Assembly (NCBI GenBank): GCA_002373595.1
Contig: DFKT01000026.1
Span: 15,414 to 79,413, forward strand
Source: Lachnospiraceae bacterium UBA3638
GTDB lineage: Bacteria > Bacillota > Clostridia > Lachnospirales > Lachnospiraceae
DNA length: 64,000 bases
Direction: 5' to 3'
Below, piece by piece: positions 17,065 to 24,859 of this stretch. The position numbers and the translations under genes are program-made. Numbering within the stretch: the first letter of the stretch is position 1; every line of letters begins with the position of its first letter. The notes beneath the pieces are model-generated. The model had not been told where the DNA came from and made no database searches. It saw only the letters and a list, made by a program, of their open reading frames with translations.

Positions 17065-19290
17065 TCAGATCTCCTCTATCCTTCTTCGAAGAGAAGTGTA
17101 TCTCCTGGTCGGCGATACAGTGTCCGTCATCTCATTTATCGTCCTGCTGCTGCCGATAAGCACCACGCACCCCCTGGCTCTGGTTATGCCGGTATACAGA
17201 AGGTTCCTATACCTGAGCATTCTGGGGGGATCAAGGATCGGTATGAGTACCGCGGGATATTCACTTCCCTGGGACTTGTGTATCGTCATGGCATATGCCA
17301 GCTCGAGTTCTTCGAGTCCGGAGAAAGGATATTCCACCACTCTCCCGTCGTCGAACTCTATTTCCATATACTTTTCATTTTCGCGTATCTGTCTGATGAT
17401 ACCGGTATCTCCGTTAAAGATACCCTCTCCGCTGTCGATCTTGATCCCATACTTTCCGTATATATTCCACTCGAGCTTGTAATTGTTCCTGGTCTGCATG
17501 ACCTTGTCGCCCTCGCGAAATACCGTATCTCCGTAGATATGCTCTCCGGTCCCGCGCTTTGCCGGATTGAGTATCTCCTGCAGATATCTGTTCATCTCTA
17601 TACATCCGAGTGCTCCCATTCTCATAGGGGTCAGCACCTGTATATCCCTCACCGACGCATTACAATAACCGGGAAGTTTATCCCTCAGCATCCAAACTAT
17701 GATACCCTTGATCTCTTTCTCATCCTTTCTCTCAAGGAAGAGAAAATCTTTTGATTTCGTATCGAGTCTGACGTGATTTCCCTTATTTATCTCATGAGCA
17801 TTTACGATGATATCGCTGTCCATAGCCTGTCTGAAGATCCTCTCGAGGATGACACAGGGAAACCTTCCGCTTTCGATAAGATCACGAAGCACCTGACCCG
17901 GACCGACGCTGGGCAGCTGATCAACATCCCCCACGAGTATAAGCCCCGTTCCCGGTACCACCGCTCTTAAGAGAGCGTGGAATAGCTGCAGATCCACCAT
18001 GGACATCTCATCTATGATAACGTAATCCGCTTCGAGCGGATCATCCTGATCTTTCCCAAAATAACTCTCGGGCGCCGTGTTTTCAGGGTTACCTCCGACT
18101 CCGAGGAGTCTGTGTATCGTCTTGGCCTCATAACCCGTAGTCTCTGTCATACGCTTTGCGGCTCTTCCTGTCGGAGCGGCAAGCAGGATATCCATCCCCT
18201 GTGATGTAAGATATCTGATGATGAGATTGATCGTCGTGGTCTTACCCGTTCCCGGACCTCCGGACAGGATGAACACTCCGTTTCGGACTGCTCTTGCCGC
18301 AGCATCGAGCTGCAGATCATCTGCTTCCATCTTTTCCCGGCGCGCTATTTGCAACAATTGCGATCTTATTTCATCGTCTGTTGCATTTCCCACACTCAGC
18401 CTGCCCGATCTCTCGGCAAGAAGCCTTGCGCAATCCTTCTCGGCATTATACATGGAGGGCAGATAAGCATTATTGTCCTCTGTGATCATCCTTCTTTCCA
18501 TGCGAAGGTTTTCGATCTCTCTTTCGATCAGCTGTCTCTGAACACCCAAAAGCGAAGCTGACAACTCTGTCAGATCTTCAAGAGGAAGATACGTGTTCCC
18601 GTCATTCCTTGTTTCAGAGAGGACATAGAGTATCCCACTCCTTATCCTGAATTCGGAGTCCGTGCTCATTCCCATATCGAGAGCGATCTTGTCAGCCGTC
18701 TGGAATCCTATACCTTTGATATCATCAGCAAGTCTGTATGGATTCTCTTTCATGATCGCATATATGTCCGTTCCGTATTCTTCATAGATCTTTACGGACA
18801 TATTCTGTGATATCTTAAAGCCGGCGAGATAGACCATCACATCCCGCAGATCTCTTTTCTCCTCCAGCTGAACAGCGATATCCATAGCCTTAGACTTGCT
18901 TATTCCTTTTATCTCAGCAAGTCTCTCCGGTTCTTCCTCTATGATCCTAAAAGTATCCGCGCCGAATGCCTTGACTATCCTGGCTGCAAGAGCGGCACCT
19001 ATTCCTTTTACCGCGCCCGATCCGAGATATCTCTCCATGCTCTCCTCATCGGCAGGCGGAACGATAGTGATCTTTTTAGCCTTGAATTCCTTGCCGTAAT
19101 TTGGATCGAAGAAGTATTCTCCCTCCATCTCCACGCTGTCTCCGACTCCGAGCTCATGGCATGTCCCTATGCACTGTACTTCGTCACCGTCGGAAATGAT
19201 CATGAATACGCAGAATCCGTTAGCTTCACTTTTAAATATAAAATGGTCGACGTATCCCGTCAGGATCTCTTTTTCCGAATTATTGTCCAT
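17065..19290 (-). CDS. recD2: RecD2-type ATP-dependent 5'-3' DNA helicase
   Basis: 741 aa, normal for RecD2 without RecBC. An N-terminal OB-like segment and a helix-hairpin-helix region (SGAVKGIGAALAARIVKAFG, IKGISKSKAMDIA, IKGIGFQTADKIAL) mark the family. The helicase core has Walker A at residues 344-351 (GGPGTGKT), Walker B VIIDEMSMV, motif III LVGDVDQLPSVGPGQVL, and the late motifs AYAMTIHKSQGSEYPAV and LLYTGITRAR. It functions in recombination and repair. It is the first gene of an eight-gene operon that runs to glmM. No clear promoter could be placed in the 80 bases upstream. Confidence 0.95.
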   Translation of the reverse strand: MDNNSEKEILTGYVDHFIFKSEANGFCVFMIISDGDEVQCIGTCHELGVGDSVEMEGEYFFDPNYGKEFKAKKITIVPPADEESMERYLGSGAVKGIGAALAARIVKAFGADTFRIIEEEPERLAEIKGISKSKAMDIAVQLEEKRDLRDVMVYLAGFKISQNMSVKIYEEYGTDIYAIMKENPYRLADDIKGIGFQTADKIALDMGMSTDSEFRIRSGILYVLSETRNDGNTYLPLEDLTELSASLLGVQRQLIEREIENLRMERRMITEDNNAYLPSMYNAEKDCARLLAERSGRLSVGNATDDEIRSQLLQIARREKMEADDLQLDAAARAVRNGVFILSGGPGTGKTTTINLIIRYLTSQGMDILLAAPTGRAAKRMTETTGYEAKTIHRLLGVGGNPENTAPESYFGKDQDDPLEADYVIIDEMSMVDLQLFHALLRAVVPGTGLILVGDVDQLPSVGPGQVLRDLIESGRFPCVILERIFRQAMDSDIIVNAHEINKGNHVRLDTKSKDFLFLERKDEKEIKGIIVWMLRDKLPGYCNASVRDIQVLTPMRMGALGCIEMNRYLQEILNPAKRGTGEHIYGDTVFREGDKVMQTRNNYKLEWNIYGKYGIKIDSGEGIFNGDTGIIRQIRENEKYMEIEFDDGRVVEYPFSGLEELELAYAMTIHKSQGSEYPAVLIPILDPPRMLRYRNLLYTGITRARGCVVLIGSSRTINEMTDTVSPTRRYTSLRRRIEEI

Positions 19291-19371
19291 CTTTATTCCT
19301 TACCTTGATCGGGTAATGGCCGATATGGCCTCGATCTTTGACCTTTGATCTATCGGCACCTGCATCCTCTG

Positions 19372-19413
19372 TTACAAACAAAAAGCGTGCCGTACTCTAT
19401 GAGTATAGCACGC
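19372..19413 (-). terminator. Terminator after flgJ
   Basis: Minus-strand hairpin with arms 19408-19413 and 19385-19390 (GCGTGC/GCACGC), extended by an inner TACTC/GAGTA pair. It is followed by a T-rich tract (19384-19372). It closes the flgF-flgG-flgJ unit. Confidence 0.88.
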
Positions 19414-19446
19414 CTGCATTTATCTCTCAACAGATTTGGTCCGTCT

Positions 19447-19878
19447 TTAGGTTTCTTCAGGATCTGCAGCTCCGTTTTCGGCTGCGATCTCGGATATCTT
19501 ATCAGGAGAAATACCCATGTTGATCTTTAACTGATCATAGAGCATCTGAGCCAGTCCCAAGGGGCTGCTTTCCGTCGACTGCTGTGCTATCGTCTTTAAT
19601 GTCTCTCCTCTGAAAAAGTCGACCAGATTCTCCGTGGATGCATCCTTTTTGTCATCCGCACGCATGATGGTTTTTTCCATTCCCTTCATGACCTGCTCAA
19701 GGAGATAAGACTCAAACTGTTTGCAGACATCCATGAGTTCATCATCGGTTTCCGACGATGATCCCGCAGTGCCTGCCGCAGCCGCCTTTCTCTTAAGGCT
19801 CTGAGCAGTCACATCATCTGCCATGCTCTTATAATAATCCGCATAGGCTCCGTTAAGCCCGGAAATATTATCCATCAT
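19447..19878 (-). CDS. flgJ: Rod-binding (FlgJ N-terminal type) flagellar protein
   Basis: 143 aa. The rod-binding domain is recognised from DELMDVCKQFESYLLEQVMKGMEKT and the following VDFFRGETLKTIAQQ. It has no C-terminal muramidase domain, so it corresponds only to the N-terminal half of enteric FlgJ, as usual in Gram-positives. It would act in rod assembly. AGGAGGT lies just before two adjacent ATG codons, and the second (19875) has the better spacing. It directly follows flgG (its first ATG abuts the flgG stop) and is followed by a terminator. Confidence 0.88.
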   Translation of the reverse strand: MMDNISGLNGAYADYYKSMADDVTAQSLKRKAAAAGTAGSSSETDDELMDVCKQFESYLLEQVMKGMEKTIMRADDKKDASTENLVDFFRGETLKTIAQQSTESSPLGLAQMLYDQLKINMGISPDKISEIAAENGAADPEET

Positions 19879-20696
19879 TACCTCCTAAGGTTATTGGCCT
19901 GTTCAAGCATCGTATCGGAAGTAGTTATCGCACGCGAATTGAGCTCATACGCGCGCTGTGTCGTGATCATATTGACCATCTCATCCGCAACATTGACATT
20001 GGATCCCTCGAGGTATCCCTGATTGATCGTGCTCTTGATGATATTATTGTTATTATACTCGTTGATAGCAGGACCGCTGGCAGCTGTCGTTGAGAAGAGT
20101 GTATCCCCCTCTCTGTACATTCCGTTCGGATTGTTGAACTGCCAGATACCGATCCTTACTCCGATGGGCTGAGGGTTGTTTTTCTCATCCGGATAGCAAA
20201 TATCTCCATCCTTGGTAACCGTTACTTTGTCCGGCATGTATTTCGCATCGAGTATGATCGGTTCTCCCTTTACATCAAGTACGGGATGTCCGTCAGTGTC
20301 TGCGAGCATATTTCCGCCGTTTGCAGCCAGCGTGAATTTGAAATTACCGTTTCTGGTATAGTATGCGTTACCGTTCTCCCCTCTTACAGCGAAGAATCCG
20401 GATCCTCCGATTGCGAAGGATGTGGGATTGTCGTTTGCAAAGAACGATCCCTGTCTGAAGTTTGTATTTATGGAGGATACTCTCGTTCCGAGTCCGACCT
20501 GAGCGCTGCTGGGCTTGGTCTCACCGTTTGCGGATGTGGTCTTGGTCTGGAACTCCTGATACAGAAGATTCTTGAACTCGATCTCCTGTGTCTTGTATCC
20601 GGTGGTATTTACGTTTGCAAGGTTGTTAGCGATATTGTCGAGACTGGTCTGCTGAGCGAGCATTCCTGTCGCCGCTGTCCACAAGCTTCTTACCAT
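19878..20696 (-). CDS. flgG: Flagellar basal-body rod protein FlgG-like (FlhP type)
   Basis: 272 aa. It opens with the conserved rod N-terminus (SLWTAATGMLAQQTSLDNIANNLANVNTTGYK). It closes with the FlgG-type end (YLEGSNVNVADEMVNMITTQRAYELNSRAI). The middle carries GGSGFFAVRGENGNAYYTRNG, typical of hook/rod proteins. It is exported by the flagellar type III apparatus and forms part of the distal rod. In Bacillus subtilis two such genes, flhO and flhP, follow mbl; the same order is seen here. The Shine-Dalgarno is strong (AAAGGAGGATGG). Confidence 0.93.
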   Translation of the reverse strand: MVRSLWTAATGMLAQQTSLDNIANNLANVNTTGYKTQEIEFKNLLYQEFQTKTTSANGETKPSSAQVGLGTRVSSINTNFRQGSFFANDNPTSFAIGGSGFFAVRGENGNAYYTRNGNFKFTLAANGGNMLADTDGHPVLDVKGEPIILDAKYMPDKVTVTKDGDICYPDEKNNPQPIGVRIGIWQFNNPNGMYREGDTLFSTTAASGPAINEYNNNNIIKSTINQGYLEGSNVNVADEMVNMITTQRAYELNSRAITTSDTMLEQANNLRR

Positions 20697-20738
20697 AATA
20701 CCATCCTCCTTTGTTGTTATAAGCTATCGCATATCAGT

Positions 20739-20764
20739 AGTTGAGGCGACTTTTCGGCTCAACT
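20739..20764 (-). other. Intercistronic hairpin between flgF and flgG
   Basis: AGTTGAG (20739-20745) pairs with CTCAACT (20758-20764), with an inner CGA/TCG pair. No T tract follows on the minus strand, so it looks like an RNA-stability or processing hairpin rather than a terminator. Confidence 0.5.
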
Positions 20765-20765
20765 G

Positions 20766-21542
20766 CTATACTCTGCCGATTTGTGTCACTGCCGTCTCTA
20801 ATGTCTGATCTATCGTCTGAATGATCTTCTGATTACTCTCGTACTGTCTCGATATACTTATGAGATTGACCATCTCCGATACCGATGATACATTCGATGC
20901 CTCGAGATATCCGCTGTATATCTGTCCCGTAGCGTTGGTGATCTTTGCTCCCTGAAGAGGAGTGTAATAAGTCTCACCGTATTTCTCGAGATAATCATAA
21001 TCTTCGAAATCAACAAGCCCTATCTTTGCAACCTGCTTGTCGTTCTGCCAGATATTTCCCATACGGTCTATTGTTGAATCCTTAGTGGGATCAAGCCGGA
21101 TGCGTCTGCTGTTGGCATCGAGCACGTAATCGCCCTCATGGGTCACGAGATATCCGTCAACATTGAGTTCGAACTCTCCCGCTCTCGAATACATTGTCGA
21201 AGTTTCACCTTTTTTGTTGGTGAACTCGACCGCGAAGAATCCGTCACCGCCTATTGCAAGATCGTAAGTATTGCCCGTGATCCTGAAGGAACCCTGTGAC
21301 CAATCGACATAGTTCTCTCCGATCTTAACTCCGCGGCTGTTATATCCTTCTCTCTGAGCGAGATTATATCCTACTGTAGAATCCTTGATCTTAAGATCGA
21401 GCACTTCGTCAAAAGCCTGGCTCGTCGTTCCCTCTTTCTTGTATCCGACCGTAGTGACATTTGCAAGGTTATTGCTGAGGACGTCCATGCGGTTCTGCTC
21501 ATTGAGCATTCCGGTATATGCCGTATATAAACCTTTTACCAT
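20766..21542 (-). CDS. flgF: Flagellar basal-body rod protein FlgF-like (FlhO type)
   Basis: 258 aa. The N-terminus GLYTAYTGMLNEQNRMDVLSNNLANVTTVGYKKEG is the rod/hook family signature. GGDGFFAVEFTNKKGETSTMYSRAGEF lies mid-protein. The C-terminal SGYLEASNVSSVSEMVNLISISRQYESNQKI is the assembly helix. It is a proximal rod component exported through the flagellar apparatus. It has a strong GGAGGAG site, sits downstream of mreB and a tandem repeat array, and precedes flgG by about 70 bases. FlgF versus FlgG assignment of the two paralogues is by order and could be swapped. Confidence 0.9.
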   Translation of the reverse strand: MVKGLYTAYTGMLNEQNRMDVLSNNLANVTTVGYKKEGTTSQAFDEVLDLKIKDSTVGYNLAQREGYNSRGVKIGENYVDWSQGSFRITGNTYDLAIGGDGFFAVEFTNKKGETSTMYSRAGEFELNVDGYLVTHEGDYVLDANSRRIRLDPTKDSTIDRMGNIWQNDKQVAKIGLVDFEDYDYLEKYGETYYTPLQGAKITNATGQIYSGYLEASNVSSVSEMVNLISISRQYESNQKIIQTIDQTLETAVTQIGRV

Positions 21543-21596
21543 GTCTCCTCCTTCTGCAAGCCTCTGTGCTTAATTATTTGGACAAGTCTTATCAAT

Positions 21597-21674
21597 CTTA
21601 TTTGTCAGACAAATCTATTTGTCAGATAAAATTATTTGTCAGACAAATTTATTTGTCAGACAAAATTACTTGTC
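21597..21674 (-). repeat. Four-unit 17-bp tandem repeat with dyad symmetry behind mreB
   Basis: Four consecutive 17-base units start at 21601, each built on TTTGTCAGACAAA, a near-perfect dyad (TTTGTC-A-GACAAA). Units differ by one or two bases, and a partial fifth copy reaches into the last codons and stop of mreB. With one central base each unit cannot fold alone, but units can pair with each other. It could bind a dimeric protein, form an mRNA hairpin between mreB and flgF, or simply be a satellite. Confidence 0.85.
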
Positions 21675-22667
21675 TACATCCCCTCTGTATGAAGAGAGGA
21701 ATTCTACATACTTTCCGGTTCCGATCGCCACAGCCGTCATCGGATCCTCGGCTGTCATCGTGTTTACTCCCGTGCGGTCGGTTATGAGTTCCTCAAGACC
21801 TCTGAGTAAAGCTCCGCCGCCGGTAAGAACTATTCCTCTGTCTGCGATATCCGCCGAAAGCTCGGGCGGTGTATTCTCGAATACTTTGCAGATCGCATCT
21901 ACTATCTTTGCTGCGGGATCCTGGAGAGCTTCCTCCATCTCCCTTGATGAAACCTCGACCTTTTCGGGAAGACTCTTTACGGTGTGATATCCCTTTACGA
22001 TCATGGTCTCGACCTCTGTGGTCGGGAAGCAGGTTCCTATTTTGATCTTAACATCCTCCGCGGTTCTCTCACCGATCTGGAGGTTATGCTTACGACGCAT
22101 GTAGTTGATGACTGCTTCGTTGAAATCATCTCCTGCCGTCTTTATAGAAGAACTGACAACGGGACCTCCGAGAGATATAACCGCTATATCGGTCGTTCCT
22201 CCGCCGATATCGACTATCATATTGCCGCAGGGCTTTGCAATATCGATACCTACTCCGATAGCCGCAGCTACGGGCTCCTCTATGATGATCGCCTCTCTGG
22301 CTCCGATCTGATATGCTGCATCCTCAACGGCCTTCTTCTCTACTTCCGAGGCTCCGCTGGGTACTCCGACTGCGATACGGGGCTTTCTGAAAAGTCTCCT
22401 TCCTATCGCTTTCTGTACGAAGTAGCGCATCATCTTCTCGGTCATCTCGTAATCGGCGATAACTCCCTGCTTGAGGGGTCTTACGGCTCTGATGTTACCG
22501 GATGTACGTCCGATCATGAGTCTGGCATCCTCTCCGAATGCCTTAACCTTCTTTGTATTTACGTCTATAGCCACAACCGAGGGCTCTTTGAGGACAACTC
22601 CCTTACCCTTGATATATACCAATATACTTGCCGTACCGAGATCGATACCTATATCTATAGTCTGCAT
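21666..22667 (-). CDS. mreB: MreB/Mbl cell-shape actin
   Basis: 333 aa, typical length. Actin-fold motifs: DIGIDLGTASILVYIKGKGVV, phosphate loop 2 region MIVDIGGGTTDIAVISLGG, EEPVAAAIGVGI, and GIVLTGGGALLRGLEELI. It organises lateral wall synthesis and rod shape beneath the membrane. Neighbouring flgF/flgG genes mirror the mbl-flhO-flhP order of Bacillus subtilis, so Mbl is the closer functional name. A clear TATAAT lies 35 bases upstream. The start has an AAAGGGGA site. Its final codons lie inside the tandem dyad array. Confidence 0.95.
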   Translation of the reverse strand: MQTIDIGIDLGTASILVYIKGKGVVLKEPSVVAIDVNTKKVKAFGEDARLMIGRTSGNIRAVRPLKQGVIADYEMTEKMMRYFVQKAIGRRLFRKPRIAVGVPSGASEVEKKAVEDAAYQIGAREAIIIEEPVAAAIGVGIDIAKPCGNMIVDIGGGTTDIAVISLGGPVVSSSIKTAGDDFNEAVINYMRRKHNLQIGERTAEDVKIKIGTCFPTTEVETMIVKGYHTVKSLPEKVEVSSREMEEALQDPAAKIVDAICKVFENTPPELSADIADRGIVLTGGGALLRGLEELITDRTGVNTMTAEDPMTAVAIGTGKYVEFLSSYRGDVDK

Positions 22668-22700
22668 CTTCCGTCCCCTTTCAGAAATTTAACGCAGAAT

Positions 22701-22706
22701 ATTATA
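22701..22706 (-). promoter_or_regulatory. -10 element of mreB promoter
   Basis: TATAAT at 22706-22701 on the minus strand, 34 bases before the mreB ATG; the -35 region is poorly conserved. A duplicated CATTTGTTAT (22761-22770 and 22776-22785, plus-strand reading) lies further upstream. Confidence 0.45.
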
Positions 22707-22784
22707 CCCGATTTTGGCTTGTTTTCATAGTGGGACGGGGTATTTCTCCGTATTAAAGATCATTTGTTATGCAATCATTTGTTA

Positions 22785-22822
22785 TAAAAAGGGACGCCTC
22801 ACGGTTACCCGTCTGCGTCCCT
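22785..22822 (-). terminator. Terminator after queT-GT2 unit
   Basis: Minus-strand stem AGGGACGC (22822-22815) with GCGTCCCT (22797-22790) encloses an inner ACGG/CCGT helix with a GTAA loop. A T run follows at 22790-22786. Confidence 0.88.
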
Positions 22823-22903
22823 GCATTTAATCCACATCCGATGTGTCGGTATTACTTTTCGAATACTATATCGGCATACGATGTCAGATACTTTATATGT
22901 ATT

Positions 22904-23740
22904 TCATTTTTTTCTGCGATAGATCTTCTTTACCAGCCCGTTATATGCTCCTGCGAGTTTTTCATTTGACGCTATCGCTCTTCTGAGAGGCTGAAGTGTG
23001 ATGATCATGTATGCTCTGCAATAAAAGAGCTGCCACTTCGACATATACTTCTTTGTGATCGCTCTATGCTCGGCAGCGGATCTTTTCACACTCTCAGGAT
23101 TCTCCGAATATCCGCCTCCCTCATACCTTGCCACACACTCGTCAATATGATAGAACTCCGCTTTCTCCTCGAAATATAACCTCAGGAAATGCTCATAATC
23201 GGCACGTACTTTGAGATTAGTCCTATACTTCAGGCCGTCAAAACACGACGCGCTGTAGAAGCAGCACTGATGACAGGGAATATTGCGATAGCACACGAGG
23301 GGCGTTATCTGCGGTGCGAAATACTCCGTGCTCTTTGTCGGAATAAGGTATCTGTTACCGTATATGACTGCCTTCCGGGATCCATCCTTTTTGAGTGGTG
23401 CTTTGTAAGAGTCTATCGCTTCGGAAACTTTGCCCAGCACCGTCCTGTCATAGAATTCATCTCCGCAGTTCATAAAGACAAAATATTCGCCCGATGCATA
23501 TGAAACGGCCTCATTCATCGCATCGTATATCCCTTTGTCTGCAGTCCTGTATACCTTTAGTTTATCAGCCTTTCCGCATTCTTCCGCGATCTTTTCTATC
23601 CCTTCCGCGGACCCGTCCGTAGACAGACCGTCCTTGACCACGATCTCGTAATCATCAAAATCCTGATCAAAGATGCATTTAAGAGTATTCTTTAATCTCT
23701 CACCTGAATTATAGCTTACGACGATAACGGAAAATCTCAT
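22904..23740 (-). CDS. Glycosyltransferase family 2 (possible 3' frameshift)
   Basis: 278 aa. GT-A motifs: MRFSVIVVSYNSGERLKNTL, EIVVKDGLSTDGS, ADKGIYDAMNEAVSYASGEYFVFMNCGDEFYD. The family matches WcaA/colanic-acid-like GT2 enzymes (DKGIYDAMNKG type). It starts 25 bases after queT and ends shortly before a terminator. The last sense codons run through seven adenines (RRKK stop). One base shift there opens 18 further codons (NEIHIKYLTSYADIVFEK) before a stop that sits about 30 bases short of the terminator. The acceptor glycan is unknown. Confidence 0.88.
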   Translation of the reverse strand: MRFSVIVVSYNSGERLKNTLKCIFDQDFDDYEIVVKDGLSTDGSAEGIEKIAEECGKADKLKVYRTADKGIYDAMNEAVSYASGEYFVFMNCGDEFYDRTVLGKVSEAIDSYKAPLKKDGSRKAVIYGNRYLIPTKSTEYFAPQITPLVCYRNIPCHQCCFYSASCFDGLKYRTNLKVRADYEHFLRLYFEEKAEFYHIDECVARYEGGGYSENPESVKRSAAEHRAITKKYMSKWQLFYCRAYMIITLQPLRRAIASNEKLAGAYNGLVKKIYRRKK

Positions 23741-23765
23741 ATAACCTCCGACAGACTATGACAAG

Positions 23766-24263
23766 TCAATCATTATCCGGGAATAAATATCTCCTCACGG
23801 GCAGAAGTGCATGTAAGAGCAGGAGTCCGAATCCGCAGCATGCTATCAGTTCGCCTGCGCCAACGGTAAGCATAAAGAACGGGATACCTCCGGGAAGCTT
23901 ATATGCATAATGGAGCAGTAAAGGAATGATAAGTGCATTGGATACAACCGGCGGAAGTGTACAGAGGTATCTGTTCTTCCTGAGAAGATATGTTCCGAAT
24001 GCTCCTATCGCAGTGGCAAGAGTTCCGAATATGATATCCGGAAGCGCACATCCCGTAATAATATTGGCGCACAGACATCCTATGATCACACCGGGGATAC
24101 CGGCAGGTGTAAAGAAAGGCATTACAGTAAGTGCTTCGGAAAAACGTACCTGGATCGCTCCGCTTGCAAGATCGAATCCTGCTGCGATCATGGTGAGGAC
24201 AACATAGAGCGCAGCAATGACGCCGGCCTGTGTCATGCAGAGAATGGGGGTTGATTTTTTCAT
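23766..24263 (-). CDS. queT: Queuosine precursor (preQ0/preQ1) transporter QueT
   Basis: 165 aa with five or six membrane helices. Family features are an N-terminal TQAGVIAALYVVLTMIAAGFDLASGAIQVRFSEALTVMPFFTPAGIPG segment with the conserved RFSEAL and a GCxxAN turn (GCLCANIITG). QueT is the S-component-like importer for queuosine precursors used in tRNA wobble modification. It is supported by a preQ1-I-like aptamer and a consensus-like promoter directly upstream. The downstream GT2 gene is probably co-transcribed. No queuosine biosynthesis genes are in the window. Confidence 0.9.
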   Translation of the reverse strand: MKKSTPILCMTQAGVIAALYVVLTMIAAGFDLASGAIQVRFSEALTVMPFFTPAGIPGVIIGCLCANIITGCALPDIIFGTLATAIGAFGTYLLRKNRYLCTLPPVVSNALIIPLLLHYAYKLPGGIPFFMLTVGAGELIACCGFGLLLLHALLPVRRYLFPDND

Positions 24264-24274
24264 AACAAGAAACT

Positions 24275-24316
24275 CTCCTTTAGTTTTATTGTGGAGTGGG
24301 AAGGAATTAACACTCC
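24275..24316 (-). promoter_or_regulatory. Probable preQ1-I riboswitch in queT leader
   Basis: Minus-strand RNA: P1 GGAGUG (24316-24311) pairs with CACUCC (24298-24293). The 12-base loop contains UCCUU. An A-rich tail reads AAAACUAAAGGAG, whose AAGGA can pair with the loop to form the H-type pseudoknot. The AAAGGAG (24281-24275) is also the queT Shine-Dalgarno, so ligand would block translation. The loop does not carry a textbook preQ1-I core, so the class assignment rests on pseudoknot geometry, the AAACUAA tail and the downstream gene. Confidence 0.6.
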
Positions 24317-24334
24317 TGTTACCATAGCCTGTGT

Positions 24335-24363
24335 ATTATACTACCGCATCAGCATGGTTGCAA
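24335..24363 (-). promoter_or_regulatory. Promoter of queT
   Basis: TTGCAA (24363-24358), 17-base spacer, TATAAT (24340-24335) on the minus strand. The -35 lies inside the end of the preceding prepilin peptidase gene, separating queT from the Tad operon. Confidence 0.8.
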
Positions 24364-24859
24364 CAAATCCCGCCGTGATGTACGGGATAAATGCTACGGG
24401 TTTCTTTAGTTTACCACATCGGTCTATGTTTTTTCCGCGTGACTGTACCGCGATCAACAGCATCAGCGAGATGCACATCTGAACTATATGTGCCGTGATA
24501 CCCATGCCGAGTGCGACCTGCATGAATGCACATGCGCAAAAAGCATGCGAATCGGCTCTGCCGTATGCTCTCGACATGACTGTCTCCTGCAGCAAGATCA
24601 CGATCACTATCCCGAAATACATCCTGATATCGGGTACTTTCCCCTTCGTCATGATGACCACTGTCGCCAAAATGATCTCCGCCCACCATACACAGTCATA
24701 TACACAGAATTCTTTTTCATCCGTATAGCAGGCATACAAGAGTATCAAAAGAAATATCGCAAGAAGAGGGCCCGACCTCAACGCTCCGAGGACCGCAAGA
24801 GATACTGCTGCAAGCAGATATACGGATCCGGTATCATATCTGCTCATATTATCTGTCAA
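24341..24859 (-). CDS. Prepilin peptidase (A24) of Tad pilus, divergent active site
   Basis: 172 aa, about six membrane helices. It resembles the short TadV/CpaA peptidases that cleave Flp prepilin leaders. The first catalytic aspartate lies in YACYTDEKEFCVYD. The second region reads YGRADSHAFCACAF, where the usual GxGD is GRAD. The end KKPVAFIPYITAGF matches the family C-terminus (KxxVPFxPxLxxG-like). It has no methyltransferase domain. It overlaps the SAF gene by 11 bases and is the last gene of the Tad operon. The glycine-to-alanine change may be tolerated, since both aspartates are kept. Confidence 0.75.
   Translation of the reverse strand: MTDNMSRYDTGSVYLLAAVSLAVLGALRSGPLLAIFLLILLYACYTDEKEFCVYDCVWWAEIILATVVIMTKGKVPDIRMYFGIVIVILLQETVMSRAYGRADSHAFCACAFMQVALGMGITAHIVQMCISLMLLIAVQSRGKNIDRCGKLKKPVAFIPYITAGFVATMLMR

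Noticed and set aside
21597-21674. CRISPR array
   Set aside because: The 17-bp units are contiguous without spacers and no cas genes are present.
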